A stretch of 64,000 nt of DNA from Sarcomyxa edulis (Eukaryota; Basidiomycota; Agaricomycetes; Agaricales; Mycenaceae): positions 1,116,001 to 1,180,000 of the forward strand of contig QUOL01000002.1 in NCBI GenBank assembly GCA_009761415.1. The letters run 5' to 3'. This document shows positions 1-11,481 of the stretch, piece after piece. The translations under genes were made by a program, and so were the position numbers. The notes beneath the pieces were generated by a model. It was given only the letters and a program-made list of their open reading frames with translations, made no database searches and had not been told where the DNA came from. Numbering within the stretch: the stretch's first letter is position 1; each line of letters starts with the position of its first letter.

Positions 1-343
1 CCTCTGAATCACTGAGAGAAGATAGAGAAGATGAAGCAGCGTAAGGCGGCGGCGGTGACTTTAGGCTGCTGCTGTACGATTGCATAGACGCTGCACGGCG
101 GTTTTGTGAAGGAGGACGGGGCCTCGGGGTAATAATATTGGCGGACAACATGGTAAGGCGCCACTAGTGAAAAAGACGCATACCACTTGGTGAAAATAAG
201 AGGAACATGAGATAGGAGAGGTGGTCCGATATAGTCATCCACTCAGTGGCGGTGCTCCGGTCTTTGCAGGTATGTAAAGTTGGGGACCATTGGATACACA
301 ATCTAATCGTACAGACACACTAGCAGTAGTCACCACTAGACAG
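1..343. other. No gene recognised at left edge
   Basis: An open minus-strand frame covers about 9-242, but it starts at GTG and has no recognisable motif. Short GGC/GCT-rich runs lie near 40-75. The right end is probably the 3' untranslated region of the NSP1 gene. The exon of a gene lying mostly outside the window cannot be excluded. Confidence 0.4.
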
Positions 344-2457
344 TTAGCGGTTGACTCCAAAGCCTCTTGATTTCTGGTTTGGTGTCGACAGTCCTGAGTC
401 GTTCACCCTCTTCTCCACGTCCGTCACCTTGTTTTCCACTTCACGCACGGCCCCATCGATCCACTGAAGACTCTCCAGATGGCTACTCAGAATCTGCGCA
501 ATCTGAGCCATCGCGTCCTCTCCATTCGTTCCTGTACTCTCAGCAGGAGCAGAGGGCAGCGAGAGTGAGTTTACAGACTCGATCATCTGCGTCAACGAAC
601 CCGAGAGATCGTCCAAGTGAGTATGTAGATCGGTCGCCAGCATGTAACTGTAAAATGAAAATGACATGAGTATAATAGAACCATTCGAGAACAGGAAATT
701 GTCACTTCTTGTCGCGTTCAGTGTCAGCAGGTCCTGTGTCCATGACTCGAGAACCTCCTCCTTGACTACCACCGAGTATCTCGTTCGCCGACTTTTCGTA
801 TGAATCTAGAGTCGCCGCAAGGACTGCTTGCTGCTGCTCAATGTGGTCAAGCGACTGCTCGATGTCGTGTTGTTCCCGTTCTGCTGCCTGTACATGACTG
901 AACAGAGCAGCTAGCTATATAGTTTTGAATTGTGTGTAAGGAGTCAACCTTATAGCAAGATGTGGCGGTACGTACATTGTTACCATTTTCGATGAGGGCA
1001 CGGTCCCATACAGCCACCTCACTAGCATATCTATTGAATTCTCGGACGTGCACTTCAAGATCTGAAGACCATTTGTTGACGATTTCTTCGATCGTTTTGC
1101 CTCTCAGCGCTGATGGCGGAGGAACAGCGACAATCGGGGCTGTAGACGCAACATTCGTTGCAACCGGAGCTACCGCTAATAATGAGACAAATGAAGGATG
1201 GGAAGCCACGAATACACTGACTTGTGGCGTCTTTTGGTTTTTCAGCTGTAGGCTAGTGAGAACGCCGAGCTAAACAATGTCAGGGATAGAGAGTCATACC
1301 TGATGATGCATCCTTCTTTTCTCCGAAGAGGCCAAAGGGTGACGGGGCTGCTGGAGCTACGAAAGTTGACGTACATACGAGATGAACCGCAACATAGAAA
1401 CATACCAGGGGTGGAATCCTTCTTCTCAGCTGGCTTGGCTGGACCGAATAGTCCAGCAAGTCCAGTGGCTAGAGGCCACAGACACAAAGTCAGTGGACTG
1501 ATAAGGAAAAGAGCACATGACTGTTATTACCTGCAGTCGAGTCTTTGGGCGCCGTGGGCGTTGTTGTTGATGTGGTCGGTGTTGTGGCTGGCTTGTTGAA
1601 AAAACCAGCAAGTAATGGGTTCGTAGTTGGTGCCGTTGTCGTAGAAGGGGTTGTAGTAGCTTCTGCAGGCTTTGAAGGGAGGTTACCGAAAAGGCCTCCA
1701 GAGGGTGCAGGCGTCGATCCTGCACATCAAATCAAAAGCCGTCAAACCTATGATAAAGGGGAAAGGCTCACCTGTACTTGGTGCAGCTGTTGTGCTGGGC
1801 TGGGCAAAGACTGTAACAGTGTTGAGCTGAGATGCGACAATGGGTGGCCAGTTGACTTACAATTTGATGGCGGGGGCTTGAATGCAGGTGCTGCTGCCTG
1901 ATCGGTTGGTTTTGGTAGACTGAAAGACGACCCTCCACCTCCAAACAAGCCTCCGCCTGCGAATAGAGGATTGGTCGTTGCAGGTGCCGGATTCGACCCA
2001 GATGCAGCTCCGCCACCGAACAGACCACCAGATGGAGCAGCTGAGGACGTGTTGGTAGCACCTCCTCCGAACAAGCCTCCAGTGGAAGGAGCAAGAGCAG
2101 GAGCAGTACTGGTAGTATTTCCACCTCCAAACAATCCTCCCGAAGGAGCAGGGGCGCTAGTTGCAGTAGTCGCACCTCCAAACAGTCCACCCAAACCAGT
2201 AGTCGAGCCTCCTCCAAAAGCCGATCCTCCAGGTGCAGACGTAGCTGGTTTAGCTGGAAGAGTACGATTGTAAGATGGAGACTAGAGATCTCAATGAAAC
2301 ACTAACCTCCTAGTCCAGTGTTGATTCCACCAAAAATGTTTGACTGAGGCGCATTCCCCGTGCCACTAGTTCCAGCTGCTGCGTTGTTGTTTCCAAACAG
2401 GCCTCCTGTTGGCGCTGTACCAGTGGTGTTATTGTTCGGGAGATTGAAAAAGCTCAT
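344..2457 (-). CDS. NSP1: FG nucleoporin Nsp1 (Nup62 family)
   Basis: Central-channel nucleoporin of the nuclear pore complex. The start is the ATG at 2457, reading MSFFNLPNNN. A long N-terminal region of FG repeats follows, mostly GGLFGGG or GLFG-type separated by Ser/Thr/Pro/Ala spacers (about 2450 down to 1300). The C-terminal part is the helical Nsp1_C domain: SALRGKTIEEIVNKWSSDLE, a Q-rich coiled coil (DHIEQQQAVLAATLDSYEKS) and a final helix containing LSSHLESLQWIDGAV. Several short introns interrupt the gene. In known pores Nsp1 joins the Nup57/Nup49 channel trimer and, separately, the Nup82-Nup159 cytoplasmic complex; here the Nup82 gene lies 2.4 kb away. The domain order is diagnostic; exact internal splice sites are inferred. 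Confidence 0.93.
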
Positions 2458-2692
2458 CGCAGCCTAGATGATGAAAGGATATAAGTGCGATCGAGAAAAG
2501 AGACAAGGGACGCGAATCACTGAGGCGCGTCCGTTTGTCTCGAACTTTCAAGTCCACATTTGCCTCAGTCTCTCACGTTGAACTATCAGAATCAGCAACG
2601 TCTATCTGGCTGTGCAGAATGATGTTCGATTCCAGAACTGTTGATTTGATATATGAAGACCTCAGTTAGGTGTCAATGTCGACTTTGCTACC

Positions 2693-4645
2693 ATGTCGTC
2701 CCCCAGTTCCACTCAGTCAAGTGCGACCGTCCTCAACCTCCCAGAGGTTAACTCTTTCGAAGGTGGACTGGACTCCGGTCTGGGATCATTGTACGTCGTG
2801 TGCTTTGATATTTTGTGTATCCTTACGCGTCGTATCGATTTTAGAGGCAATGGATGCGACGAGTTTCCAGTGCCCAATGACTGGACGATCTGCGTGCATC
2901 CCCAGGTCTACAATATTGCTCGATCGTCGTACTACGGTGACAGCTGACTCTGTAATCGCATCTATAGGGATGGGTCTATTTCTCCAATCCAAAACTCCAG
3001 GTTGTCACAGACGCGGATATTCGCAAACCAGACGTGTACGACCTCACTCTCAGCAATTGCTCCCAATACCCGTTATCGGACCTAGGTGAAGACATGGAGG
3101 TGCAACTACACATTCAAGCCGGACCTGCACCGACTTTGTTCAATTTGGCAATCAATCATGCCCATTGCATTGCGTCTTATTCATTGCACGAAGCCAAAAG
3201 CGAAGCTATGACTGGTATTGATCCTCATACCCGTAAGAAGACACGGTCTACACTTAGGATCATCTAAACCTAGATATGGATGTAGTGAACCGTCGTCGTC
3301 GGCTATACTGGAATTATGTCTGGAACCATCCTGCTCACATTCGCACCCCAGAACGGGCAGTCAAGGATGCTTCTGATGCGTTAACGTGGTTCTATGTAAG
3401 TGGCATGTGGAAACGTTACCGTCCACATTTAATCGTTCATTTCTTACCAGACAGACAACTTGATATCTGGCGCCCGAAGTATTGTTCCTTTCTCAAAACA
3501 AGAATGCGACGACCTCTCACGAGTCGTCCGAGACATGAATCGTGCGTTGTCCCAAAACATCTGATCTCCACACAAACCTCGTATCTGACTACCTCGCAGT
3601 TCCTTGTAACGACAGCTCTGTATCCAAAACAGTCTTCCTAGCTTGGCTACTCCGTGAAACATGCAGTTTCCGTGATGCCGAACAATATGGTCTGCACACC
3701 TCCAAAGACAGCGCAGTGCTCAGAAGTCAAAGGTTATCAGCAAAGCAACCTTCGTCTCGTCAAGCCCCTCCGTATGCGCTTCCGGTGATCACTTTTATCA
3801 TGAATACTATCTTCTTCAGCATCCCCTGGACTTATTTTGCACATGTCAAAAATTCGAGCGAATACCGTGGCCGTCTTGTCAGCGTGCAACGCAATTGGGA
3901 AGCATACATCGAAAGGCTTGTCCGAGAGTATTCACATTTCCTGCTCATTGTGAGTCGTCTGTTGTTCCCATCGATGTAGTGACTCAGAGATACACACAGT
4001 CTACTGTGTTACTTTCGTGAGTTGTTTAAACAATAATTTTCCTAGCCCTTGTACATATGTACATATCAACATCCAAAACAACCACCAGGGCAACAGTAGG
4101 TGTTCTCGCTGTACCGAATATAGCTCTTCCAGGCCGAGTAGCAGCAACAGTATCCGCCTTTGCCTCCCTGGGTAGTGTCATCGTCGGTGTCTTCTGCATC
4201 TGGAAACACCAGACCAACACACAGACGATTAACTCTGTAAGTTTGTCCTCATCGTTCCCTCCATAAAGATTTATTAATCGTTGATTTGCTTTCCTACCAG
4301 TTTACTTACATGTACAACGCAAAGCATAGTAGCTGGCTAGGATTCCACGGCCACGCGATGCTCCTCAGTCTTCCCGCGGTACTCCTGGTATGGGCCATCC
4401 TGACGTTCACTATATCCATCGTCTTTTATACCATGCAAGGTATCACCGATCATGATATACTCGACGGCGTCTCAGCATGGATTATCATTGGCTTCTTCAT
4501 AATCATCATGATGTCGGTCATCGTAGCTCTCTACACATTTTCTATTATCTGGAAATTCCAGCGCCGGACGTCGTGGATCTGGAACAGGATGACGTTTTGG
4601 CGGACTGTCAGTAATCCTTCGGACAAGGCTCAGGCTGTTGTGTGA
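2693..4645 (+). CDS. WW-like domain, multi-pass membrane protein
   Basis: Multi-exon gene starting with ATG at 2693 (MSSPSSTQSS). After splicing, the N-terminal part reads FPVPNDWTICVHPQ...GWVYFSNP, a degenerate WW-like module, followed by VVTDADIRKPDVYDLTLSNC. The middle holds RRRRLYWNYVWNHPAHIRTP and ALTWFYTDNLISGARSIVPF. The C-terminal half has about four hydrophobic segments: near 3790-3850, 4110-4200, 4345-4440 and 4470-4550. The protein ends in a basic tail and stops at 4643-4645. From memory, Agaricomycetes carry families of this kind without known function. It sits between the two nucleoporin genes and is transcribed opposite to both. Function is not known; the WW assignment is a resemblance, with the second Trp/Pro position unclear. 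Confidence 0.75.
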
Positions 4646-4809
4646 TGATTTGCAGGGACTATCTAGTATCTTTATCGACTATACATTGTATTGTACATAC
4701 CAATTTACCGGTGGATGTTGTTACAGTATTTGGATAAATTCAAAGCGACGATGAAGACGAATTTGTTAGGTGGAAGTTTAGACAATAGTCTACTAGGAAT
4801 CAATATTCC

Positions 4810-7800
4810 CTACTGTCGTGACGGCGGGTGTCCCACTGGTATTTGAAGTCTGTCCGCGAGCCGGACTACTTTTTTCTCCACTTCCAATATCTTTGCTCGT
4901 CTAAAGGATCAAAAGTCAGTTCGATTTCCACTCAGTACAGAAAAGGAACGCACTCCATATTGGAACGTTCTCCCAACTCGAAAGCTTGGGATAATCCCAG
5001 GCCTTTGTTGCTCTCCGCGAGTTTTTTAGCGTGTTTGGCTTCCTTCTCAAGTAGTACTTTGAGACTTGGCAATATTCGTGCATACTCTCTCTCCAGCTAT
5101 CAGGCGAGAAAGACAGGTAATCAGTAATAGCAAACAGAAACGATAAAGAGAATACCAATTTCGTTCGTGCAGCCAACGAACCCTCGTCATACCGACCAGC
5201 TCCCATGATGTCCTCCTTCATTCTCTTCAATTCTTCGAACCACTTCGTCTCGTATTCGCTCAATTCTGGAGAAGCCTTCTCCATCAACGATTGTAATAAG
5301 CGATCCAACCGTCCAAGCAACGTCTTTTGCATCTGTTGCACCCTCTCCACCCTTTCCTGCGTTTTATCATGTCTCGCACCTTTCAAGTCTTCCACCAACG
5401 CAAACATCTCCTTGCATTTCGTTTGCTGTGACTTGAACTCCTGCATCTGCAATTTGACGTGTATATCTGTTTCTTTACCTGCTAATAGGACCTCGTTGAT
5501 TTGCGTGGTAAATTTTGCGACTGTCGTCCCGAGATATCGCATAGTGTCTGGTGTGAGCATGAACCTAGGTTGATCTTTATCGGTAGATGAAGGTCCTGGT
5601 ACGGAGAGGCGAGGGTTGGAGGGTAATCCAAAAGGTCGAGATAATATCGAGGGAGGAACAAAAGGTTCTGGTCCGATGTACGAGGCGCGGGGAAGTGTAT
5701 CTTTCACTGGAATGAGCCATTGGGATTTAGACTCGTCGACAGCAATATCGTCGTCCAGGGGCAATTCCTTGGAGGAACGAGGTGGCGAGTCAGATCGTAG
5801 ATTTAGAGGGAACGATGTTATTCGCATAGCAGAGGTCAAGATGGAGATACTATATGTTAGATATACATCGTTTGGCACGCATACTGCTACCACTGGATTT
5901 GAACATCTAATGCGCACGCCGTTGAGCAGAAGTAGAAGCATAGTGCATGATGAACAAAACTGACCTGCGTTCAACAGAAAACGTACTTAGGATCGGTTGT
6001 ACAAGAGTCCCAGCAGCCTGCTGTAAGGCTACGTTGAGAGACGCTCCTTCGTCATCATCTTCCGCACGTAGGGCGACAGCAACACTCTGGAGCAAAGGCC
6101 CTAGATGCAGAGTGTGAACTCCAAAGGCGTGATACACATATATAGTATCTTCGTGGATGGGATCCGTGACGAACACGGGATGGTTGCCTTGTATCAGGTC
6201 AAGTATCGGGGGTTCGCCCGGGGGAACGGTTATAGCATTAAGAGTCGAGACAAGCCCAAGATCGATGGTTTCATAGACAGCTAGCATAGGTAGATCCGAG
6301 TTCGGATGCTTCAAGAGAGGTTTCCAATTATTAGAATGTGCTACCCTAGATGATAGAACGGCGTACCTGCTTATTCTCCCATCTTGCTTCTACCTTTTCG
6401 ACATCTAGACAAACATCAACCTTTCCATCCTGATATGTGATCAGTACAACTCCCAGTCTTTCCGTTTCACCTTCACCATCCGCATCATCATCCACTCCGA
6501 ATGCCAGGTATGTGATATCTGTGGCATCTCCCCCTTCGCTTCCTTCGATTATTCTGGGTGATGGCTGCAACAGGAATGGTCCTTGTCGGACACGGTGTGC
6601 TTTGATCGTAGATGGTGGGTGCATGAGAACGGAGCGCGACGGTGCAGGGAAGACTGTGCCCGGTGGAAGTTGTTTTACAAGAGCAGTGACGTATTTGTGT
6701 TGGTAGTCATATAGGACTGAGAGACTTTCGGATGTAGATGAAGGACTTTGTGAGAGAAATTCTTGTTTGGCCGAGATGAAGCATTCGAGAGCGTGAACAT
6801 AAGCAGAGGGGATAGAGCTGAAGTAGGAGGTCAGTGCGTAGAAATGCCTAGTCATAAAAGAACAAACTGACGCATTTTGTGGCATATACGGACATATAGA
6901 GTAGATATCACCCGACTTCATAACCGCATAGAGGGTCAGTGGACCCCAGTCGGCTCTACCTTTTCCAAGGGTGAACGAGGCTACCTCTCGCTCGGCGAGG
7001 TCCTCAGCTACATAAGAGTTGTTCTTCTTTGGGGGTACAAATGTCAAAACTTGTTGTGGTTCCTCTGGGTCGATTGAGATATCGTATTCCCTGGTGACAG
7101 CCATCAGTTTGTGCACCCGGAGAATCGCATGGAGCACATACCTCAGTTTTCCATCAACCGTCATGACCAGTAGAGTAGACCCTGCCTCACCCCAGGGATG
7201 CCATTCGATCTTGGCAATGGGGGCCGACGAGGATGATGCGTGATAGAATTGACCTATTTGGACGGACCTGTGGGGAACGGGACTTGGTAAGGAACATGGA
7301 GTGTCATGAGCCTGAGTGAGGTGCGCACTTGCAATCAACGGTGGCAGGTACGAGTCGAGTGAAACCTGGACGAGGAAGCACAACCACGGCTACCTGGAAA
7401 GCACCTGCTACAGCCAAAAGTTTACCGCTCGGATTCAGTGATATTTGGTGGATCTCGAATTGAACATTGGGAGTGTGTAGGATCTGTGGGTTCCATTAGC
7501 ATGTAGTGTTGATGAATATATGGTGTGCATCATACCTTGTATGTCTTCTTGTTGCTCTTGGACAATTTGGATTCCCCTAGGGAGGTGATCCTGATTTCTT
7601 TTCCAGATGCAACAATCAAATCAGCATCCTTGAGCACCATGACCTGACGCCTGCCAGACGGTGTTGGACCATCTTGTGTCGGATCGAGATGGGTGAAATT
7701 GGTCAGATTCGAGGTGGAAAGTTCCAAGGATGATTCGCGTTGTGCTGAAGGACCAGAAAAAGAATTTGGAAGAGAGAATATAGGGTGGTCGTTCAAGATT

Positions 7801-7826
7801 TCACTCCAGTCTTCGCCGTCGTTCAT
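4810..7826 (-). CDS. NUP82: Nucleoporin Nup82/Nup88
   Basis: Cytoplasmic-face nuclear pore subunit that anchors Nsp1 and Nup159 and supports mRNA export. The chosen start is ATG 7826 (MNDGEDWSEILNDHPIF), which matches the usual DWxxxLxxHPIF opening; an in-frame start upstream at 7880 is less likely. The N-terminal two thirds look like the beta-propeller, with IAKIEWHPWGEAGSTLLVMT, YDISIDPEEP and DWGPLTLYAVMKSGDIYSIC. The C-terminal third (about 5560-4810) is coiled coil, with LLGRLDRLLQSLMEKASPEL and ETKWFEELKRMKEDIMG. The last intron joins to ERAKILEVEKKVVRLADRL and the gene stops at 4810. It is transcribed divergently from PRE10 across 176 bp, with ACGCGT in between. Confidence 0.92.
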
Positions 7827-7904
7827 GGCCAGTGCACAGACAAATTGCTGAAATCTCGAAATAACGCGCCGCCGTCCCAAATTACAATTTCAAAATTCAC
7901 ACAC

Positions 7905-7910
7905 ACGCGT
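7905..7910. promoter_or_regulatory. ACGCGT box, NUP82/PRE10 promoter
   Basis: An ACGCGT hexamer lies in the 176-bp divergent interval between NUP82 and PRE10. It matches the MluI cell-cycle box core known from yeast MBF targets; that function is inferred here. Confidence 0.35.
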
Positions 7911-8002
7911 TTCGACCTCCGACCACAAGGCTTGCGCGTACTGGCACTCATCCAAAAACTATCCAACATCTCCCCTCAATCAGCTTTCTACTCGTCTTGA
8001 AT

Positions 8003-9063
8003 ATGACCTCCATTGGCACAGGATACGATCTCTCAGCCAGCACTTATTCTCCAGATGGTCGCATCTTCCAGGTCAGCGATCTCATAATTCGACGCGCGGC
8101 CGTACTAACGTATCTTTGTTAGGTGGAATATGCTAATAAAGCAGTCGAAAACTCGGGGTGCGTGCCCAACATCACTCTCATGCATCAGGCTAATCCAATG
8201 TATCCCGTAGAACTGCTATTGGCCTCCGGGTCAAGGACGGAGTCGTACTAGCTGTCGAGAAGCTCATTCACTCTAAACTTCTAGTCCCTGGTGCGAATCG
8301 GAGAATACAAACTGTAGATCGGCATATAGGACTGGTGAGATTATCATCTCTCGTGTTCAAACTTTCTGTCTTATCTTGTGTTCAGGCTACAGCAGGATTG
8401 TTGGCAGATGGACGACAACTTTCCAACAGAGCACGCGACGAGGCATCCAACTACCGTTCAACTTACAACTCTCCACCTCCATTGAAGGTGCGGACCCATA
8501 TATGATATCGATACAGTTTCCTAACCAGGGAACTTAGGCTGTCGCTGATCGTCTAGGCCTGTTCGTTCAAGCCTACACTCTATATTCTTCTGTACGCCCC
8601 TTCGGTATCAGCACAATCCTAGGTGCAGTGGATAAGACTGGCCCAGCTCTTTATGTTGTAGAGCCTAGTGGTGTTTTCTTTGTGCGTGCAAGATTATCAT
8701 GCAACGGTCATCCATCATTGACACGGTATACAGGGCTACAACGGCGCTGCCGTTGGCAAAGGTCGCCAGCTTGCCAAGACAGAGCTTGAGAAGCTCAAAC
8801 TTTCAGAACTGTCCACGCGAGAAGCTGTCATGGAAGCTGCAAGAATGTACGATTCAGACTACCGTTCGTAGCGATCTACTCAACTGACGATTCCAACGAA
8901 CAGTATATACCTCGTGCACGACGATGCGAAAGAAAAGGAATTCGAGCTTGAGATGTCGTGGATCGGCGACGAAACGAACGGCCTGCACCTGCCTGTACCA
9001 GAAGACCTATTGAAGGAAGCTGAGCAGAAAGCACAAGAAAGTTTGGAGAATTTCGAGTTGTAG
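8003..9063 (+). CDS. PRE10: 20S proteasome subunit alpha7 (PSMA3)
   Basis: Alpha-ring subunit of the 20S proteasome core. ATG 8003 opens with [20 protein letters not shown], followed by the alpha-subunit signature [20 protein letters not shown]. The next exons give [54 protein letters not shown] and [20 protein letters not shown]. The acidic C-terminal tail ([14 protein letters not shown] ... LENFEL) is typical of alpha7. The spliced length is about 250 residues, normal for the family. At least six small introns interrupt it. It converges on RPN12, with stop codons about 80 bp apart. Confidence 0.96.
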
Positions 9064-9143
9064 TTTTCGTTTCCCGTTCTGTCTTTGATTCACAACAAAT
9101 ATTATAACGGTTTGCGTTACCATCGAGGAATGTGAAGCAAAGA

Positions 9144-10222
9144 CTATACGATCTGCTCTAATTCGCGAGCATAAGCTAAAGACTCTGAGATGAGTTTCTC
9201 CTTGGGTATTTCCAATTGTTCTTCGCCTTTGCGGGCAAATGAAACGCTCCCCTCTGTCAGGTTCACCTGCCAACCTCGCTGGATAGGAAATGAAATGAGA
9301 CACGGCTTAATTGGACAAAACGATGAATCAAGCCCTCACCTGCGACGCAAATATCAACAGTTCAGACTGTGATTTGAAAAATAGCAGAGTAGCAGCATCT
9401 TTCAGAGGCAGACTCTCATATGCCGTCTCTTCACAGCTTGCGATCTCATTCCTATATTTTGAGAAACCATCAGCACAAAGTACGTCGAGCCCGGAGAAAG
9501 CCCACATACCGGATGGTCCCCATGAGACTATCGACAAAAAACTTGTACTCCTCCGCTGGTGCCTCTTCTCTTGCATTCCACACCTTACTGTAGCTGCCTT
9601 CCATCAACCACTGTTCCAGATTCACTGGATGACTGATATACGGGTTCTCTGTGATTTCATCGGCAGGAAGTGGTAGACTTTCTAGGGTGGTATGGAAGTC
9701 TGCTATGCGATTTTGGGTGAGCAGACGGATCAGATTCAGGCCACGAATAGGGAATTCGCGTTTCGAAGGTGGGAGGGAGGTGCTGCCAGAGTGTGTTGTT
9801 AGTCTTGGTGTATTAGTAACTATTTCAAGAGCTGAAGTACCTGTAGTCGGTGTAGAAAGTTTGCAGTTGTGCAAAGTATCGGTCGAATGAAGGGACGTCT
9901 TGTGTTCTTATACTCCAGAATGCACCGATCTCGAGGATATCACCTGGAGGATATTAATACAATACATCCGAAATCACATAGACAGTATACACACGAGCGA
10001 CGACGAGATCTCCTAGGTTGAGTTCGCCTTGTGGAAGCAGCAGTCCGGATTCGATGAGACCGAGCTAAGTCACCATTAGCGCACAGTTCACTACTCGAAC
10101 ACTCTGCCTGCAAGTACCTTCAACTGGGCTAGTAGCACCCCGCATTTTTTCAGATCGGAAGGTTGGGAATTGAAAGATTTGAGGAGGTCGTCGTATAAAC
10201 CGCTGAGTTGTTGAGGAGTCAT
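9144..10222 (-). CDS. RPN12: 26S proteasome lid subunit Rpn12 (PSMD8)
   Basis: Non-ATPase subunit of the 19S regulatory particle; its incorporation completes the lid and licenses lid-base joining. ATG 10222 starts [20 protein letters not shown]. Readable blocks are [80 protein letters not shown] and the PCI-type winged-helix end [20 protein letters not shown]. The protein ends [11 protein letters not shown] after about 265 residues, the usual size. It lies between PRE10 (convergent) and PRE3 (divergent, 115 bp), so its promoter is shared with a catalytic core subunit. Confidence 0.95.
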
Positions 10223-10264
10223 GGCAAAAAGAAAGTGGAAGAGCTGGCTTTGGTGAGGCGACGC

Positions 10265-10272
10265 GACGCGTC
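10265..10272. promoter_or_regulatory. GACGCGTC palindrome, RPN12/PRE3 promoter
   Basis: A perfect 8-bp palindrome centred in the 115-bp divergent promoter between two proteasome genes, preceded by a GCGAC direct repeat. It resembles an extended MCB. A CTTCCT hexamer tract follows at about 10301-10320. No obvious yeast-type PACE element (GGTGGCAAA) was seen. Confidence 0.45.
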
Positions 10273-10337
10273 AGCTCGATCTGAGTTCAAATTCATAACT
10301 CTTCCTCTTCCTCTTCCTCTACATTTCCTCATCTCAA

Positions 10338-11348
10338 ATGGACCGTATTGACTTCCAGCAGCTCAAAAGTGGAGAGGTTAACCTCGGCGTATGTGTACAA
10401 ACCATATGGATCTCAAATAAATACTCACATTCTAGACAGACCTCCATCATGGCCGTCCAATTTGACGGCGGTGTGGTTCTCGGTGCAGACAGTCGCACAA
10501 CTACAGGCAGTTACATTGTACGAACTCTTGCATGCGATGTAGAGGAAGATATACATTTGCTCATACACCCATCCAGGCCAATCGCGTTACAGATAAATTG
10601 ACTTATGTCCACGACCGCGTATACTGTTGTCGTTCAGGCTCTGCAGCAGATACCCAAGCCGTTGCAGATATCGTACATTACTACCTCCAGATGTTTACGT
10701 ACGCCCATATTCATCCTTAATCATCCTAACATACTGATCGAACAGCACCTTCATGTAGTCAAACATCGGGCTCGCCCCCTCCCGTTCACACTGCAGCTTC
10801 CATGTTTCAGAAACTCTGTTACGAGAATAAGGATGGTTTGAGCGCTGGTATAATTGTAGCTGGGTGGGATAAGGAAAACGGACCAAGCGTGTATAACATC
10901 CCTCTCGGAGGTGGTCTTTTCCGCCAGCCATGGGCCATTGGAGGTACTCCGAAATTATTCCCTTCTCTCATTACGTGTATTGACGGCGGGACACCCCAAA
11001 CGCAGGATCTGGTTCGACCTATGTATATGGTTACTGCGACGCCACATACAAAGAAGGGTGGGGGAGAGATGAGACTGTTAATTTCGTCAAGAACAGTATG
11101 TTATACAATTTCCCTCCCGAACGTTTCCTAATCATATATTTGCAGCCTTGTCGCTAGCGATGTCTAGAGACGGGTCCTCTGGTGGTGTAATTCGTATGTG
11201 TGTGATCACGGAGGCTGGGGTAGAAAGGCTCTTTGTGCCAGGAGACGAACTGCCAAAGTTCTGGCAAGGACATGAGGTTCTTGGGGCACCAGGGCAGAAA
11301 CCTTTGGGTACGGAGCCTGGTGTTGCTCCTATGGTTGTTGAAGCGTGA
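10338..11348 (+). CDS. PRE3: 20S proteasome catalytic subunit beta1 (PSMB6)
   Basis: Caspase-like catalytic subunit of the 20S core. Exon 1 (10338-10388) encodes a 17-residue propeptide ending in LG. After a 51-nt intron, the first codon of exon 2 (10440-10442) is the catalytic Thr1 in [11 protein letters not shown]. The other active-site residues are visible: Asp17 in LGADSR and Lys33 in RVTDKLT. Later exons give [52 protein letters not shown] and [20 protein letters not shown]. The C-terminal extension after [10 protein letters not shown] is somewhat longer than in yeast. Spliced length is about 240 residues. Internal splice choices are dictated by beta1 homology. Confidence 0.96.
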
Positions 11349-11481
11349 TATGTGTATACAGTAATCAATTTTTCATATATCGTTTGACGTTTCTTGGTGT
11401 TTCCCGCCAAATGGACATGACGCAATAACTGAGACAGTCAATGCTAGTCTAGATATGTAAAGATGGGGTATATGCAGTCGA

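Noticed and set aside
9..242. Minus-strand frame at the left edge
   Set aside because: Starts at GTG and shows no recognisable domain; cannot be supported without flanking sequence.
10223..10337. Search for a yeast-type PACE element (GGTGGCAAA) in the proteasome promoter
   Set aside because: No match seen; GGTGAGGCG is too different.
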